The notes beneath the pieces were generated by a model. It searched no databases and was not told where the DNA came from. It saw only the letters and a program-made list of their open reading frames with translations. From Chalara sp. BL73 (lineage: Eukaryota > Ascomycota > Leotiomycetes > Helotiales): a stretch of DNA of 64,000 bases. The position numbers and the translations under genes were made by a program. Shown here piece by piece: positions 36,089 to 48,073 of this stretch. Positions within the stretch are counted from its first letter, which is position 1; each line of letters begins with the position of its first letter. The stretch is taken from the NCBI GenBank assembly GCA_918026815.1, contig CAKJVC010000014.1, positions 558,001 through 622,000 of the forward strand. Direction: 5' to 3'.

Positions 36089-36712
36089 ATGGAACACACC
36101 AAACGCTTACTCCGCACAAACATCTTTCGGGCAATCGCATCACGTGCGCGTGGACATCACATCGATGTCACAGCTCGGGTGAGGTCATCGGTTTTGGGGC
36201 AAGCTCAAGCTCAAGCTCAAGCTCCCTACAATCGACGTCACACCACCTCTACACCCCAAGCCCGAAACGCGTTCCTTTCACCTATTCGAGTCACATAAGC
36301 AAGATTCTGTTCTTCCGCCGTCGAAACCACCACCACCGAACCAGCCATGCTCCCCAACCATTGATTGCTTGCCAGGGCCTTCCACCGGGTGCCCGCCAGC
36401 ACGAGGAATCTGAGCGCCGGCTCGAGGCTGGGCCTCGGGAGCAATTAGCATGCCACCGAGGAGAAGGACACGCACAACGTGCAGACGGACGCGGTGAAGG
36501 ACGCGAGGAACGAGAGGTCCGAGGGGACCGCTAGCCGGGGGACGGGGAGCCCTGCCACCAACGAGAAGAGCGCCGGCGAGAATGAGCGTGCTAAGTCGGA
36601 GACGAAGGCCCCTGGGCCGGTGATCGGGATGAATGACGAGAGGGGCGGGGTGAGTTTGTTCTCTTCGAGGGGCGGTGATGAAGGCTAATGAATTTTGTAG
36701 AAGGGAAGGTAA
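36089..36712 (+). CDS. Small conserved fungal protein with basic (mitochondrial-type) N-terminus
   Basis: Probable gene, exons 36089-36289, 36449-36649 and 36701-36712; 137 aa. The N-terminus (MEHTKRLLRTNIFRAIASRAR) is Arg-rich and free of acids beyond residue 2, in the style of a mitochondrial presequence. A QAQAQAQA run comes from a CAAGCT repeat. The second half begins HATEEKDTHNVQTDAVKD and ends PVIGMNDERGGKGR, blocks I associate with a short conserved fungal family of unknown role. The first intron has a weak donor (CGA|GTCACA), so its boundaries are tentative. The second (50 nt) has good signals, and its last exon is only 12 nt with stop. Confidence 0.5.
36200..36223 (+). repeat. CAAGCT hexanucleotide repeat (x4)
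   Basis: Four perfect tandem CAAGCT units inside the first exon of the gene above. They encode the Gln-Ala run and would change protein length by two residues per unit. Confidence 0.9.
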
Positions 36713-37106
36713 AACGGCGTGATGCCCTAGTGAGAAATGGGTTGGGGAGGTCGAGAGCGCTTTATAGGATCACGGGATGCGTGCTAGGCATTGCGACGAT
36801 CTGAAAGCATGTCCGATGCAGATTTGCTGCTATCAAGATGTACCATATATCTGTATCATATCAATGTGAATACCATGCGCCTCTTGCATCGTCTAGATGG
36901 TAGGTACCTTTAGGCAACTGCACTGTAAGAAAGATAAGACATAATCAAAGAGGTAGTTTTTGTCACTTCAATGTGTCTATTCCCATAGTCCATCCGTCTG
37001 TCAGGTTTTATATCCAACCAGAGATACCTCAGACGCCTGTGCAATGCATTTGTGATCCCGACCAACGCCAAAGCTATGCTGGTAATTCTCCACGAAGTTT
37101 CATAGT
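36713..37106. other. Convergent 3' region
   Basis: About 390 bp between two converging genes, so mainly the two 3' UTRs. No gene or motif supported. Confidence 0.35.
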
Positions 37107-38509
37107 CTATGCTCGTCCAACCTTGAACGATAGCACATCATTCTTGCCAATGGCAACGAGGTCGTCCTCCGAGACTCTAACGCCCCCAGATCCCTCAACA
37201 TAAGCCAGAGGCGCATCTCCCATGATCTTTCGACCAACCTCGGCAACAGTGGTGTTCTTCTTCACAAGCACGCAGTCTCTAAATACCGCGCTTGAGCCAG
37301 AGGCACCCGAGGCAAAAGTGTTGACGTTCCGAACGGGAAAGACCGGGACTAACCCTAGTAACTCTGCTGCTCGGGAGAGAACTTGGACTACACCTGTTGA
37401 GCCGAATCGGTATCTACATGTTTGTTAGCATTGTCCTGCAGTATGGCAATTTGTGGTTCCGTACAATACCATGTCTTTGAGATTCTCTATGCGTGTCTTG
37501 AGCTTTTCATCCAGTTCCTTCAAGCCACCACCCTCAGGATCACCATCCGCAATCAGATCTTCTCTAGTATCCACGAACTCGCTGCCCTCTGTATACTTCA
37601 CGAAACCCTGCTTGGCAAGCTTTCTCAAGAATACCTCTGATATGGCCGAGCAAAGAACTATAGACTTAGGATCCTGCATCTTCGCAATCTTGCTAATATT
37701 CTTATCCGCATCCGCATGATCAATCTTATTCAGCGCAATGACCGTTGGGAATTTCTCATCGGTGAACGCCTGCACAACCTTATCGACCGTCTCATCTGAC
37801 CAATGCTCCAAGGGCTGCTTTAGTGCTAGCCGGTCCAATGTCCTCGCTACCACCGCAGCCGTGCTCCCGTATCCGGAGAACTGCCCTTGAAGTGTTTCCA
37901 CGGCCGTAGCCTTGACAGCGACGTGTCTCCGCTTGATTGAGCCCCACTTCTGCATCAGGTTTCCTCGAATCCATTGTACGATCTCGGAGCGCAGCCAGAC
38001 GATGTCTTGACTTGGGTCGTAGCCTCGAGTTGCCTTGCCCTCTGCGTCTGTAGTCCCGCTGACATCTACGACGTGGACGAGTGCATCAGCGTGTCGTAAG
38101 TCGTCTAGAAATTTGTTTCCCAACCCTTTTCCCTCATGCGCGCCTGGCACCAATCCTGCCACGTCTAGAAGCTCTATGGGCACCGATCTCTTGCCATCAA
38201 CACATGCGCCATAGTTGGGCTTGCATCTTTCGGAGACGTTGAAGCGGGCGCAGGCACATTCGATCTGGAGGTAGCCGATTGCTCTTTGGGGATCAATAGT
38301 GGTGAAGCTACAAAATTCAGCATGCTATTACCATAGATTCTCTGGCATTCTTCTTACGGGAAATTCCCTACTACTCGTGAGCTTCAGCCTGTGGCAGAGA
38401 ACGTGAAATACCCACCAACTTTGGAGGAAGCATCAGTCAAGCTGTTTAAAGTTGTGCTTTTTCCTGATGATGGCTTCCCAACCAGACCGATCAGTGGATC
38501 GCGTCCCAT
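37107..38509 (-). CDS. Obg/YchF-type GTPase, YGR210C-like
   Basis: Predicted GTPase close to yeast YGR210C and archaeal YchF-like proteins. Minus-strand exons 38509-38416, 38366-38357, 38307-37465, 37413-37107; 417 aa. Visible motifs: G1 [20 protein letters not shown]3 [32 protein letters not shown]4 ALNKIDHAD, and a C-terminal TGS-like part (VNTFASG...[22 protein letters not shown]). A cysteine cluster (ECACARF...CKPNYGAC) is typical of this subgroup. The second exon is only 10 nt (Gly-Asn-Phe-Pro), needed to join KV|GNFP|FTTIDP. It is bounded by two introns of 49 nt each. The family is thought to act at or near ribosomes; this is from relatives, not from this sequence. Confidence 0.92.
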
Positions 38510-39687
38510 CTTGTCTTTGGTAGAGAACTCCCCGACGGGTTGAGAATGGAGGCATTGTGCACAATCAATTATCTGAGGTTGAAGGAAAATTTAGGTTTGA
38601 ATTTGGCACGTGATTGATGGAGGGGTATCTATTGTCTTTTCAAGGAGATATCTCAGGCACGGTGTCTATGGATGACTGATTCGGCCAGGACGATGACTAA
38701 GCGCATAGTAGTTGAAGTTCAAAACCATGAAAACCATTTCCTAATTCTTGAATCCTCTTGTTTCAAAGTTCAAAGAAAGGTATTACAGTACCTGTTCCCA
38801 AGCCGGCTATCGGCATCAGCCACATCACACCCGTGAGCATCATGCCGAAATCTTGGTGATTCCAACTTGAAAACTTTCAAATTTGAGGGTCCGGAAAGAA
38901 CGGAACATGCTTTACACATTATAATTGCATTACTGCACCACTGTTTCCGAGTACGTATCGCCGCTACCTCGGGACGTGACGTTCAGCAGTTGGGAGAATT
39001 TTCAATGGAGCTGGTTCCTGAGAACAACATGCTGGTCAGGACATGTGGTCTGCGGACATGCTTGCATGACGAAGTGAAGACGGGAATGACCACTTCAGCA
39101 GGGGAACAAGTTTGGCGAACGCTTGTTCGTTCATTACAGAATGAAATATCCCAAGAATAGAAGAATAGTCTGGTTTCTTTGCAGCTACTTTACTTGTAAT
39201 GCCCCAAAGAGGGGTGGCGGCAGATCTCGTGTCATTGAAGTCATCAGCCACAGCTTGAACACGCACTTCTTCAGCACCCGGCTGTACATCCAAGAGAAGA
39301 AGCCCGCTTTATTGTGAAAATCATCAAATCATCCCCGGCCGGCAGTCTTGGTCTGGATCTCCTGCTTTGCTGAACCTTGTTCCCTCCGGAATAGTTGGTT
39401 AGGCTTGTCGCCCCATCTGGTTGTGAAGCCATTATTCCTTGGCATGAGTAAGCTACGTCATGATTGTGGCTGGATTTGACAGGGATTAACACTGTTTTCG
39501 TCACTCACATATCGCATCGGTCTCCATGATAAAAGGAAAGCTCCCCAGTCACATTTTCTTCATCTTTCTTCAATTCACATACACACTCTACACATCTCAA
39601 AAACAAACTCGCTAAGCGCAAACTTTCATCCCTAAGGCCAAATAAACACTTTCTCTTCAAAAGTCTCTCAACTACAAATCAGTCAAC
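38510..39687. other. 1.2-kb divergent intergenic region between GTPase and PMP3
   Basis: Holds both promoters. An AGGGG (STRE-like) motif is at 39210-39214, about 475 bp before PMP3. A plus-strand frame at 38867-39160 has no recognisable domain and is not called. A C/T-rich stretch just before 39688 (TTTCTCTTC, CTCTCAACT) fits a strong fungal promoter. Confidence 0.4.
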
Positions 39688-39984
39688 ATGCCTTTCACTG
39701 CAAGGTAAGCTGCTTCCCCCGCTTCATAGCCGTACGCACTTAGTAATTGCCGGATTGCGGACTGACTTCTGAACAGCGATATCTGCAAAATCATCCTTGC
39801 CATCATCCTCCCACCTCTTGGTGTTTTCCTCGAGCGCGGATGCGGTGCTGATCTCTTGATCAACATCCTGCTCACCATCTTGGGATAGTATGTACTCCGA
39901 TGCTCACGACGAACGAACACATACTGACTACAGAACAGCATTCCTGGAATCATCCACGCTCTGTACATCATATTAAAGTACTAA
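39688..39984 (+). CDS. PMP3: Plasma membrane proteolipid 3 (PMP3/RCI2 family)
   Basis: Tiny two-helix membrane protein that affects plasma-membrane potential and salt/cold tolerance. Exons 39688-39704, 39777-39887, 39939-39984; 57 aa, standard length. The sequence follows the family closely: MPFTASDICKIILAI, then LPPLGVFLERGCGADLLINILLTILG, then YIPGIIHALYIILKY. Both introns fall in split codons (AG|C and TA|C). At the second joint the unspliced message reads GGA TAG, so retention gives a protein cut after the first helices. No doubt about family. Confidence 0.97.
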
Positions 39985-40912
39985 GCGTGCAATGGCCCGA
40001 CGCTACTTCCTCGCCACTCACCCATCCTCACGAAGTCCGTCACACACTTCAATGACTTTTCATTAATCTTTCATAATCGGAGTTGCGCGACCTCCAGTCC
40101 AGCGCTCAACGCACATCGTCTCAAGATCAATGGCCTCGTCTTGGCTCGCTGGCTGGGTTGCACGAGGGAAATGAGATCCACCGAGTGGTACTGGTGCGGA
40201 AGACATGAATGGGTTTAGCATTGGGTTTCTTTAGCCAGCAGTGTACGCACTCTGAGCTGGTTTTTGCTTGGAGGCATTCATGATACCATTACTTAATTCG
40301 AATCAGATGATTCTTGATACCCCCCTAAGACAATGCATCCGAAGATGCCGTGCGAATTCCCTGCTTTTCGTGACTGTGACATGCAAACCTTCTTACATAT
40401 TGGCGGTGACAACTATAGATTTAGCATAATTCAATGTTTTGCCCTAGTAAAGCATTTATCACTGGGCTACCCATGGTCGTGCTTGCATGAGGTAGCAAGT
40501 AATTCAGGGGGATATATCGATTAAGTCGTCGTGATAAAGAGAAGAAGCCCACAACGACAATAAATTCTGGTTATAGTCTCACTGCAATTTTATCCCACGA
40601 AAAATATTGATTTAATTGAATTATGTCACAGTCCAGTGAATGTTTAATGTATCGTCAACTGAGAAGACTTCTGATGCGCAAGAAACAAGTCTGGGACTGA
40701 ATCCACAAACAAAAAAAAAAAGTTCCACTCTGCACCAACCTCAGTTTCCAGGCTACAATATTGGACCCGAAAAATCTTGGCGCTCGGCACGCAACCACAA
40801 ATCTCAAAATTAATTTCGCACCGACCTCGAAACTTTAGAAATCCATCAAGTCACCGACCCAATTCAAGGATTGTAGGATATTTACTTCTTTGCAATCACT
40901 TCCAAACATAAA
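39985..40912. other. Intergenic region
   Basis: About 930 bp. Contains the PMP3 3' UTR and the eL22 promoter. A plus frame at 40333-40524 has no support. An A-run sits at 40709-40721. Confidence 0.35.
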
Positions 40913-41519
40913 ATGGCACCCACAGTACGTACATGACATTGCTTTGCTGTTGGCCCGCCCCGAAGGGGGTTGCGGCGTGATACAGTAGGCTAAGATCAGT
41001 GTAGAAATCAGGACCCAAGGGCAAGCAGGCCAAGGTTACGAAGAAGGTATGTATCCCTTCCTCATCTCATCTCTGACAATTGGTACCGGGATCGAGAGGA
41101 ATTGGATGAGAGGATGAGGGCTGATTAATGATAGTTCATCATCAACGCTTCGCAGCCCGCCAGCGACAAAATCTTCGACGTCTCCGCCTTCGAGAAGTTC
41201 CTCCAGGACAAGATCAAGGTCGATGGCCGTGTCGGCAACCTCGGCGATACCGTCCAGATCTCCCAGCAGGGAGAGGGCAAGATCGAGGTCATCGCGCACA
41301 CTCAATTCTCTGGCAGATATCTCAAGTACTTGTTAGTGTTCCCCATCAAGATATCAAGCATTGGAGGCAGGATGGTGCTAATCAATGAATAGGACAAAGA
41401 AGTTCCTGAAGAAGCAACAGCTCCGTGACTGGCTCCGCGTTGTTTCGACCTCGAAGGGTGTCTATGAGCTCCGATTCTTCAACGTTGTCAATAACGAGGA
41501 GGAGGAGGACGATGAGTAA
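40913..41519 (+). CDS. RPL22: 60S ribosomal protein eL22
   Basis: Component of the large cytosolic ribosomal subunit. Exons 40913-40924, 41005-41046, 41135-41331, 41393-41519; 125 aa, normal for eL22. The first coding exon is four codons (MAPT), then [14 protein letters not shown], then [23 protein letters not shown] with [31 protein letters not shown], and the family end LRDWLRVVS...YELRFFNVV with an acidic EEEEDDE tail. Two introns close to the start are usual for fungal ribosomal-protein genes. The first (80 nt) is the longest of the three with the second (88 nt). Confidence 0.97.
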
Positions 41520-41809
41520 ATGGTCAAAATGATGGACAGATAGATGGGATTTTGGACAATGCGTCGGAAGGGCCATGAACCACTTCCATCTAGGTAGCTG
41601 AGCAATGAGATTTGCATCTACCACCCACAACTATTCGCAAAATTTCCTCAGGGGCTATTATAGTTCTGATTGTTTACTTCTGATCAAGAAAGTGGAAGTG
41701 ACACTTTGCATTAGGGACCAGAAATTTTCGCCAACCAAGTTCAAGCGACTTCTTTTGTTTTCTCCTCAACCATTGCCTTTGATGTTTAATCTACCATAAC
41801 CACCACCCT

Positions 41810-42877
41810 CTAGTAACCATCATCTTTAACCCCGTTCCTCCTTTCCAGCGCAGTCCGCTCCTGGTTTGCCGCCACCCACCATGCGTGCGTGGGATCCTTT
41901 GAGATATTGTTGCCTGCCACATCTATCTCATCCCACGGCTTCGGCGCCAAAATATAATGAATATTCTTTACCTTATCATCCTGCCAGATCTGGTGATGCA
42001 CGCCCTCCCATCTCAGAGTCTTCAAGGCATTGTAGATGTAAGGAAGAGGCACCCAGCAGCCTTTGAAGAGGCCCGACAAGAGAGACTGATCCGCGAAATC
42101 CATGTCAATGACTGCGTCGGACTCCATGTGTGCGAGGATCAGGTTGTAGACGGCCGTTGAGGGGTTCACAACTTGCAGCCCGCCATTCATGAAGCCTAGG
42201 GGGCCGACAGCAGGGTCCGGACCTGTAGTTTGTGCGATTTCCGGGGTGGAATGTTGGCTTGTGAAGGCACAGTTCTCTGGAATCCTGTTTCCCTCCATCA
42301 GTTCTCCTTCTGTTCAAAGCTGGGCACACAAAACATGAAGAATGAGACATACCAATCCTTAGGATAATGCGGCTTCTTCAGCGGGTTACAAACGCATGCG
42401 TGTCCCGCAGCAAAAACCCGCTTTCCCTTCCCCTCCAGCTCAGGCCCATCAAGCTCCAGCTCCATCAGCTCGTCCATGTTCTGCAAAACCAACATATCGC
42501 TGTCCAATTGCACCACGCGATCATACTCAGTCAGGCTGAATGGCGTGAGCTTGCTCCAGCAATCATAGAAACGCGGGTCGTTGGAGTAGTCCTTTCCGGC
42601 TTTGGGAAGCAGGTACTCGATGCGCTGCTTAGGTATCCCGCGCGCCTCGAGCGCCGCATGTCCTTCGGCCGGGAATGCATCAGTATATAGGGCGACCAAG
42701 GGATATTTGGAGCCGTGCTTCTTGAGGGAGTAGTCAAGGGTTATGAGGCCAGAGAGGTATTTCGTGTTGGTGATGAGGGTAGTCCAGACTGAATTTTGAT
42801 TATCAGTACTTCTAGCAATCGAAGAGATGGGAGGAGGTACCTTTCTTTGACTCCGTAGCCCTTCTGGATTCTGCCAT
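41810..42877 (-). CDS. Family 8 glycosyltransferase (glycogenin/galactinol-synthase-like)
   Basis: Retaining sugar transferase of CAZy family GT8. Minus-strand exons 42877-42841, 42788-42353, 42284-41810; 315 aa. Starts MAESRRATESKKVWTTLITNTKYLSGLITLDYSLKKHGSKYPL, with the nucleotide-sugar binding start of the GT-A fold. The DxD metal site is VVQLDSDMLVLQNMDEL. Further blocks are FNGGLQV-like (FMNGGLQVVNP), DMDFADQSLLSGLFKGCWVPLPYIYNALKT and a late HYILAPKPWDE. No signal peptide or membrane anchor, so it acts in the cytosol. It is shorter than glycogenin and lacks that protein's C-terminal tail. Acceptor is unknown. It runs head to head with the mitochondrial carrier gene and converges on eL22. 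Confidence 0.9.
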
Positions 42878-43404
42878 TTTGAGAGATTTTGATATGAAAA
42901 GCCGTAACTGGAATGTCCTAGAAGATAGTTTATATTTATAGGAATACAAGGATGGGACTTTGTAGGTTGCGTAAGGAGCAAATAGATTGTCTCAGCGGAG
43001 GCACGTTGTTTGTCAACACATATTGCTGGTTCGCGGTACTAGATCGTTTATTCAAACCTCAATATGGAGCGTCGACGCGTTCATCAGCCTTCAATGTCAG
43101 AGAACATAACAATTCCTTTCAAAAATGTGGTTCTTATGTTTGGTGTTTAGGCGTCACCCCACCATGGAACAGCTGCCCCTCCATGCCTCATGTTGTAGTC
43201 TACAGGGATTTGCGGTCCCTGAGTGATTGGCGTCGAATCATCTCTCGTTTGATAATCATCCTAGTGAACTTCACCTCAACCTCGAGCTTGTGTTGTGCAG
43301 GACGTTTTCTTGCGGTTCACGAAGGGTATTCAAATCAAAACTAGAGCCATAGGACGGGCACGAATGTCCACGATTGAGGCCTCGATACCGGCCGCGTTTG
43401 GCCT
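42878..43404. other. Divergent promoter region of GT8 and carrier genes
   Basis: About 530 bp separating two start codons in opposite directions. A plus-strand frame at 42952-43344 spans it but has no family match, so it is taken as chance. Confidence 0.4.
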
Positions 43405-44543
43405 ATGTCGTCCACCAGTACCGAGTATGGAACGGCGATAAAGGAGGGAGAGAAAAATGCCGTTGCACTGAAGGATAAGAAGGAAAATGCAAAAAATTAC
43501 AAAGGATTCTTTGCCGGTATCTTTTCGGGTGTGACAAAGTTGGCTGGTAAGCTGTTTATTATCTCCTTATTTCTCAATCCTGCTCTTCCGAACGCTTCCT
43601 TCAAACCAAGGTGGAGCTTAGTCACATATTTCTGTATAACATAAAATACTAACCGATAGCAGTTGGCCATCCTTTCGATACCATAAAAGTCCGCCTGCAA
43701 ACTTCCGAAAAATCCAAGTTCCGCGGTCCCCTCGATTGCCTCCTCCAAACGATCCGTAAAGAAGGAGTATTCGGCCTCTACAAGGGGGCGACTCCCCCGT
43801 TGGTAGGATGGATGTTCATGGACTCCATCATGCTCGGCTCTTTAACATTCTACCGCCGTCTCCTCCACGAACAACTCTTCTCGCCCTCCCGCATGCTCGC
43901 CTCTCCCAATGGCCTCCCCGGCCGCGATTCTCCCCTCACCAATCCTCAAGCACACAAACTTCCCACCATTGGACACGCAATGGCAGGGGTGATGGCCGGG
44001 GCGACTGTCTCTTTCATTGCTGCCCCGGTTGAGCACATAAAGGCTCGATTGCAGATTCAATACTCCAATAAGAAGTCAGAGAGGCTGTATAAGGGACCGA
44101 TAGACTGCGCGAAGAAGATCCATAAGTTTCACGGAATACCAGGCCTTTACCATGGCTTGTCCGCAACCTTGCTCTTCCGAAGCTTCTTCTTTTTCTGGTG
44201 GGGCTCGTATGATATCTTCACGCGCTTCTTCACCGAGAAGACAAGTCTTTCTACGCCGGTGATAAATTTCTGGGCCGGTGGACTGTCCGCACAGATTTTT
44301 TGGATTACGAGTTATCCGTCTGATGTTGTGAAGCAGCGGATCATGACTGATCCCCTAGCTGGAGGCTTGAATGATGGCACTAGGAGGTTTCCTAACTGGA
44401 GGACAGCCGCCGCGGCTGTTTATAGGGAGAATGGATGGAGAGGATACTGGCGGGGCTTTGTGCCCTGTTTCTTGAGAGCATTTCCGGCAAATGCGATGGC
44501 GCTTGTTGCGTTCGAGGGTGTGATGAGAGCGTTGCCTAAATGA
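43405..44543 (+). CDS. Mitochondrial carrier family (SLC25) protein, Ymc/Ort-like
   Basis: Inner-membrane transporter of the mitochondrial carrier family. Exons 43405-43546 and 43663-44543; 340 aa. The three repeats are marked by their PX[DE]XX[KR] motifs: HPFDTIKVRLQ, APVEHIKARLQ and YPSDVVKQRIM. Matching helices such as FFAGIFSGVTKLAGVGHPFD, AMAGVMAGATVSFIAAPVEH and FWAGGLSAQIFWITSYPSD begin each repeat. The N-terminus of about 35 residues (Lys/Glu-rich) precedes repeat one. The second helix pair contains a Pro/Ser-rich linker (SRMLASPNGLPGRDS) longer than usual. Closest named types by eye are yeast Ymc1/Ymc2 (amino-acid/glycine-linked) and Ort1 or acylcarnitine carriers, so substrate stays open. 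Confidence 0.92.
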
Positions 44544-44877
44544 AGGATGATAATCATGACTGAAAATATCAATGCCATGTAAAAATATCATGTATAGAGT
44601 ATAATAGACCCATCTCTCTTCGCTCACTGATATCGATCCAGATAGTGGGTCTCCACAAGACTCCTTGCTGATTACATCGTTCAAGTATAGAGCCAGTTCT
44701 CCTTGACCTTCGGTTGATAGATGGGCAATGTTAAAGCCTAGTAGAACCTGCGCATTTGAAGCACATGAATCTAGAGGGTATCATTTTGTATTATATTTCA
44801 AGATCGCTATGCTAACCTAGACTCCATGATCTTTGAAGAACGCCACGTCAATGCCTTTTTATTCTGCCCACTATATC
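44544..44877. other. Convergent 3' region
   Basis: About 330 bp shared by the 3' ends of the carrier and NUP85 genes. No gene or motif supported. Confidence 0.35.
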
Positions 44878-47800
44878 TTACATCCTATTATCAACTTCCA
44901 CTAACCATGCCTTCGCTAAATCCTTCGCTAAACCAAGTCTCAAAATCCTTAACACGTCCTCTGCAGTTGTAGTAGCCGAGATGCCGCTTCGCCAGTCCCA
45001 TCCACGTTTCACGTTGCCTTTCACCAACACGCCGCTGCTGCTCATCGATTGCTTGAGCTGCGAAGCCACCATTGAGCTACCAACAAGAGAAAAGTTACTG
45101 GTACCGCTAAGATTTGATACTGATTTGCGCAGCATATCTGAGGGAGAAGAGCCTTTAAGTCCTTGGCCTGACGCGATGACGGCTTGTAAGAACTCGCTAC
45201 AAGCTGTGTATACGCGTGGACCCACAGTTTGGAGGTCTTCGATAGCCTTGAGTAAGATGTCTATTTGGGTCACGGTGAGTGAGGATCTGGGCTGGTTGAC
45301 GAAAACCATTGCTTCACCGAGCAGGGCAAGTAAATAGTCGACCCCCACGACCGCTCCACGTTCCTCGTCAAAGAGACCTCCGCGGATGTTATCATCGGAA
45401 CTGGTAATCACCGCCAACAGGGCAGCGGCCGCTTCTTCTTTGCGAGCTATAGAACCTAATTGTGGCTTTTCACCAATAGGGGTATTCACTTCTTGGTCTC
45501 GGAGAATATAAAACCTCCGGAGGGTTGCATATCCGCTCAAATTCAGGTGGAGAAGCTCGGCTGCTTCCACATCCATCCTCGAAAGCTCAACTAAAGTGTT
45601 TTTAGGTGCCGTGATCAGGCGTCTCAGATAGTCATCTAACTCAGAGTCTGTCGGGAAGGCTGTTGACTGCATCAATGAGTACGAAATAAGGAGGTCTAGA
45701 ACATCCTTGGCTTTTTGTGCTTTGTGGGCTAACGCGTAGTACCACAACGCCTCGCCGTACTTGTGAGTTGAGTTTGCAAGAACATTAGCATATGACTAGA
45801 TGCCTATTAGAAAAACCTTTAGATCCGTAATTAGTCTTTCTTACCTCAGCTACACTTTCAGCATGGTCCCCCATCCCAATCCTGTGCAAAAGTTGCCAGG
45901 CTTTGTCGACCGTCGTCGCCGAGTCCAACGATAATCTCTTTAAGAAATCTCCAACCATCTCTTTCGAACGAGATTCAGACTCCAGTCTACCAAGGACTGC
46001 CAGTGCTATTTCCCACCCATCCCTTGAAATGGTTCGAGTCTTTAGCTTTCCGCGCTGAGACACAGCCCTCGCATATGCGATGAGTGTTTGATCCTTCACA
46101 CCGTCCGCTTTGGATGGAGATGAATTTACTCCAAGCAGGTCTAAATCTTCTTGATCTAGGCTTTCCATGGCTATGAGACTTTGCGGCTCGGCATGTGGAA
46201 GCCAGCCTGCTGCGGAAGCAATTTCTGCAACAGCGGAGGAGACGGGTCCTGACCAAGCTCGCAACAAGCCAACAACTGCTTCATTATCTCCTTCAAGCAG
46301 AGAGGCGAGGCCGAGTTCTATTGGATTTGAGCTATCAACTTGCAGCTCAGATGACTCAGCCGTCGCCGTATCAAAAGCCCGCCTTAATTTACGCAAGTAC
46401 ATTTCTGAATCAGTATATCTCACAGATGGACGCTGGCCTGCTTTTGAACGACCAAGACCTACCCGTCTATCTTCTCTACCGTCGTCCCACCAAACAAGTA
46501 GCCCGACTGTAGCTTCGCACCAATCCTGGGCATTAGAAAGAAGTACGTTGGAGTCTCCTATAAGAAGGCCATAAAGACTTTGGAGTTGTTGATAGATATA
46601 CCACGGCACTTGACTTTCTGCTTTTCTCGCAGTCCGACTGTAGGTGTCGGTTCCCCCTGAAATGCCAAAATCCGAAATCTCGTTGGAATCTCTATTCTTG
46701 CCTTCTGCAAAGTTCCTTAAGGTTTCAAGGGCGTGAGAGGCTCGCACTCGGAATATGGTCCAGTCATCTCCTCTTGTATCCCAATTGTCATGCACCGCAG
46801 GACAGGAATTAAGGACCTGCACTGCTGCGGTGATCACCTTTTCTATATTAGCAAGGGCTATCCCTTTATATCCAGCAGTCCGGTGGTCCCGAATATCATC
46901 TGCGTCTCCTTGAGCGTGTTTCCAGCCAGCATTACTTAATACTTCCACTACAGCAACGACTCTTCCACGAAGCAGTCCATTGAGTATTGTATCCCAGAAT
47001 AGAGCATGATTTGCTGGGCTTGGTCTGTGTGCCTGTATTTCTTCGAATTGGGATGGGAGAGGATCATGATGCTCATCTAGCCATTCAAGTAGGATTTGGG
47101 GGAGAGGCTTCAATACAGGCAATTCTGAAGACTTTATATTCTCAGCCGGAGGATGATGAATTTGTAATGTTAAACCGGCAAGGAAGTTGGCCTTTGCAAA
47201 ATTAGATGCCCTCTGTCCTGGGCCAATGGTTGACGTATATTCCTGTGAATCATGAATTGCAGTTTCGCGGTGATATGAAGCCCAAAGTGCTGTAAGATCT
47301 CTTGATATGGCCATCAGTGTATTATGTAGTAGTATTTCGTCCTCTGGGTCTTCATCATACAAACGAGTTACCAGAGCTTCCGTATTCAGTATAACAGTAT
47401 CCGACTCGTCTACAACCGGTGCCCCTAGTCGACCGCATGTATCCTTGGCTAGTTTCCCATAGATCCCGGTTTTCTCGCGCACTGAAAACCCGAGCCCTCT
47501 CGTGTCTCTGAATCCCGCTGGAGTAGCTAAGAGATCTAGGTTGCTTCGTCCTTCGTCAGGCCAGTGTAGCGGAGCCGCATCAGGCGAAATATAATCTTCC
47601 ATTTCTTCCTCATCATCTCTTACACTTTCTTCGTCCTCATAGTCGTATCCACGAGCCACAGCAAATCGATTATCATCTTCGTCTCTATATCCATCCTCGT
47701 CTTCATCATCCTGCTCTCCTCCTTGGTCCATACCGTAGCTTGCGCGGCTGTTTGTAAAAATGTGAGAGTAGCCTTGATGTCCCTTATTTGTAGAAGGACT

Positions 47801-48073
47801 ATTGAAATCGATTTGCGACGTATCAACTGTGCTTTGTTGTGAGAACGATAATGGTTTTAGTGGATTTGGTGTGGCACCAAACATGGAACTATTAATGATG
47901 GAGGATGGTGGAAGACCCGCAGGTGTAAACGAGCCTCCTGATGAAGGCGGAGGTCCAGCTGGAGTAGTTGAAGGATTCGACGCGCCGAAAGAGAAGGCAT
48001 TGTATGAGTTCTTGTTTGGTGTTGATGGAGGGGGGCTAGAGGAATATTCAGGCGCCTGGAACCCCGACATCAT
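44878..48073 (-). CDS. NUP85: Nucleoporin Nup85 (Y-complex)
   Basis: Scaffold subunit of the Nup84/Nup107 (Y) complex of the nuclear pore. Minus-strand exons 48073-45845 and 45795-44878; 1048 aa. The first about 120 residues are Ser/Pro/Gly-rich with a few FG-type dipeptides (AFSFGASNP, SMFGATPNP), then an acidic stretch (GGEQDDEDEDGYRDEDD). The rest is a long helical repeat region with PLHWPDEGRSN, a WDTRGDDWTIFR block, DWCEATVGLLVWWDD, and HRIGMGDHAESVAESYANVLANSTHKYGEALWYYALAH near the intron, which fit Nup85. The minus frame stays open upstream of 48073 but without ATG, so MMSGFQAP was taken as start. The gene shares a 268-bp promoter with gamma-tubulin. Confidence 0.88.
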
